Origin: Bacteroidales bacterium UBA3297
Lineage (GTDB): Bacteria; Bacteroidota; Bacteroidia; Bacteroidales; Paludibacteraceae
Direction of reading: 5' to 3'
NCBI GenBank assembly: GCA_002362105.1
Contig: DETD01000001.1
Span: 136,293 to 200,292 of the forward strand
Length of the DNA: 64,000 nt
Under the pieces are notes generated by a model. That model had not been told where the DNA came from and did no database searches. It saw only the letters and a program-made list of their open reading frames with translations. The position numbers and the translations under genes are program-made. Positions 62,869-64,000 of this stretch are shown piece after piece (position 1 is the first letter of the stretch; each line of letters begins with the position of its first letter).

Positions 62869-63798
62869 ATGAAAAAGATACTCACAGCCATAAGCTTGCT
62901 GGCCATGACTTTCACAGCCAATGCACAGCGAGACATGATGTTGTCACAGCAATTCTTTTCTCGCTTGAACATCAACCCAGCAGCAACCGGCAACAGTGAT
63001 GATATAGACTTGTTCCTGTTGGGTCGCTGGCAGTGGACAAACGTAGAAGACGCGCCAAAATCGGGTGTATTAAACGTAAGCGACTACTTCGAGGGCATTC
63101 GTTCAGGCATCGGTTTGTCGATGTTGTACGACGACATAGGTATCAGCAACCGCACCTACAACTGTAAAGCGGCCTATGCCTACCACGTAAACTTGAACGA
63201 AAGTATGTTGCTTTCGATGGGTCTTTCAGCAGGTATCTACTACCACTATTGGAATCCGGAAGGTCACAGACTTCTAGATATAGAAGAGTACGGCAGATAC
63301 ACTTTCCCAAGTGAGATTGACACCCACCTGTATCCAGACTTTGACCTCGGTTTCGAGTTGGCGACACCAAAATTGATGTTTGGTGGCTCGGTATCGCACC
63401 TGACCAACAACGAAGAAGACGTAACAACCGGCAAACCAGGCCGCCACATGTATAGTTATGTACGTGGTCTGTTCCCACTGTCATCGAGTTTCGACATTGC
63501 ACCGGCAATCGTATACATGCATCGAAACAAAGTAGACAAGGTAGAACTTAACACCATGTTGTTCTACAAGAGCATGCTTTGGGGAGGCGTAACCTACCGT
63601 CCGGACGTAAACGCCGAGTGGTCGTCAAACGATCTGACATTCCAAGTCGGCATCGAGTGGTCACAGTTCCGCTTCGGTTACTCGTTCGAGTTGGGCTTAG
63701 GCGAAGTTGGCAAGCTTTCGAACAACTCACACGACATTTTACTCTCTTGGAGAATACCGAAAGCCAAGAAAGAAAAATATGTCCGATTTATGGAATGA
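62869..63798 (+). CDS. PorP/SprF family outer-membrane protein
   Basis: 309 residues. Signal peptide (ISLLAMTFTANA), then Q-R-D-M-M-L-S-Q-Q-F and the I-N-P-A-A-T-G motif near residue 37 that marks the family, and alternating beta strands to the end. Members sit in the outer membrane and take part in type IX secretion and protein attachment. Follows the PD40-OmpA gene in one operon. Confidence 0.88.
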   Translation: MKKILTAISLLAMTFTANAQRDMMLSQQFFSRLNINPAATGNSDDIDLFLLGRWQWTNVEDAPKSGVLNVSDYFEGIRSGIGLSMLYDDIGISNRTYNCKAAYAYHVNLNESMLLSMGLSAGIYYHYWNPEGHRLLDIEEYGRYTFPSEIDTHLYPDFDLGFELATPKLMFGGSVSHLTNNEEDVTTGKPGRHMYSYVRGLFPLSSSFDIAPAIVYMHRNKVDKVELNTMLFYKSMLWGGVTYRPDVNAEWSSNDLTFQVGIEWSQFRFGYSFELGLGEVGKLSNNSHDILLSWRIPKAKKEKYVRFME

Positions 63799-63840
63799 TG
63801 ATTTTTTCGATAAAAGCGCTTATTATTTCATCATTTAATG

Positions 63841-63848
63841 TAAATTTG
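63841..63848 (+). promoter_or_regulatory. Possible -7 box of the next gene
   Basis: TAAATTTG, 61 bases before the ATG at 63,910; no good TTTG 19 nt upstream. Confidence 0.35.
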
Positions 63849-63909
63849 CGTATTGAGACAACAAAGAACAAAAACAGCATTCCCGAAGAGACTATAATCT
63901 GATACACAA

Positions 63910-64000
63910 ATGAAGTTTAAACACAAAATAGCAGCATTTCTCTTGTCTTTGCCATTATTTGGAGCAGTTGCACAAGATGAAATCGTGTATGACCAGTATT
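63910..64000 (+). CDS. Exported protein, 5' end only
   Basis: Thirty codons from an ATG to the window edge. The start codes for a signal peptide (KIAAFLLSLPLFGAVA before Q-D-E-I-V-Y-D-Q), the same outline as the two genes before it, so an outer-membrane or periplasmic partner of the PorP operon is likely. Nothing more can be said. Confidence 0.6.
   Translation, partial: MKFKHKIAAFLLSLPLFGAVAQDEIVYDQY

Overview
The window is a Bacteroidota (order Bacteroidales) chromosome segment carrying part of an integrated tailed prophage. Three signs point to the host group. The promoters are of the Bacteroidota type (TTTG, 19-20 nt, TAnnTTTG) and recur before several genes. A PorP/SprF-type protein lies beside a PD40-OmpA protein, as in type IX secretion/gliding gene sets. 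BT_3928-type, GH3-type and large acyl-CoA dehydratase activase-like genes are also present.

Region 1 (1 to about 23,000) is prophage. Virion genes lie on the minus strand: a long fibre-like gene running off the left edge, tail-tube candidate, major capsid, ClpP-like protease with scaffold, connector, portal, tape measure, tail and neck proteins, and terminase. The head block lies downstream of the tape measure instead of directly after the terminase, an unusual order. A plus-strand lysis cassette (holin-like, GH108 endolysin, small membrane protein) follows. Next is a ~2 kb non-coding, repeat-rich stretch (18,841-20,918) with a 50-bp array, two 70-bp tandem units, G-rich iteron-like words and a possible small RNA. 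A putative DNA-binding/replication protein and a tyrosine integrase close the phage side. The right attachment site is probably between the integrase and the GH3 promoter near 23,000; the left one is outside the window.

Region 2 (23,000-30,350) holds host genes (GH3 enzyme, HAD phosphatase) and then a decaying accessory patch: a truncated FISUMP-type gene, an IS1595-like element with inverted repeats and a target duplication, a membrane protein of unknown role, a YD-repeat-like lipid/envelope protein gene broken in an A8 tract, and a gene fragment.

Region 3 (30,350-43,980) is core-like: a minus-strand operon (1440-aa activase-like protein, acyltransferase, MBL hydrolase), then plus-strand genes for a very long charged helical exported protein, a Mur ligase, a DEAD-box helicase, a C_GCAxxG_C_C protein and a DoxX/BT_3928 membrane protein.

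Region 4 (44,064-54,250) is a surface-polysaccharide locus on the minus strand (Wzx-like flippase, EpsG-like polymerase, four family 2 glycosyltransferases, epimerase, O-antigen ligase), divergent from manC, each side with a clear promoter.

Region 5 (54,285-64,000) has recO, radA, a TonB-C-terminal-like protein, parC, tRNA-Leu(TAG), a menE-like ligase, the PD40-OmpA protein, a PorP/SprF protein and the start of another exported protein.
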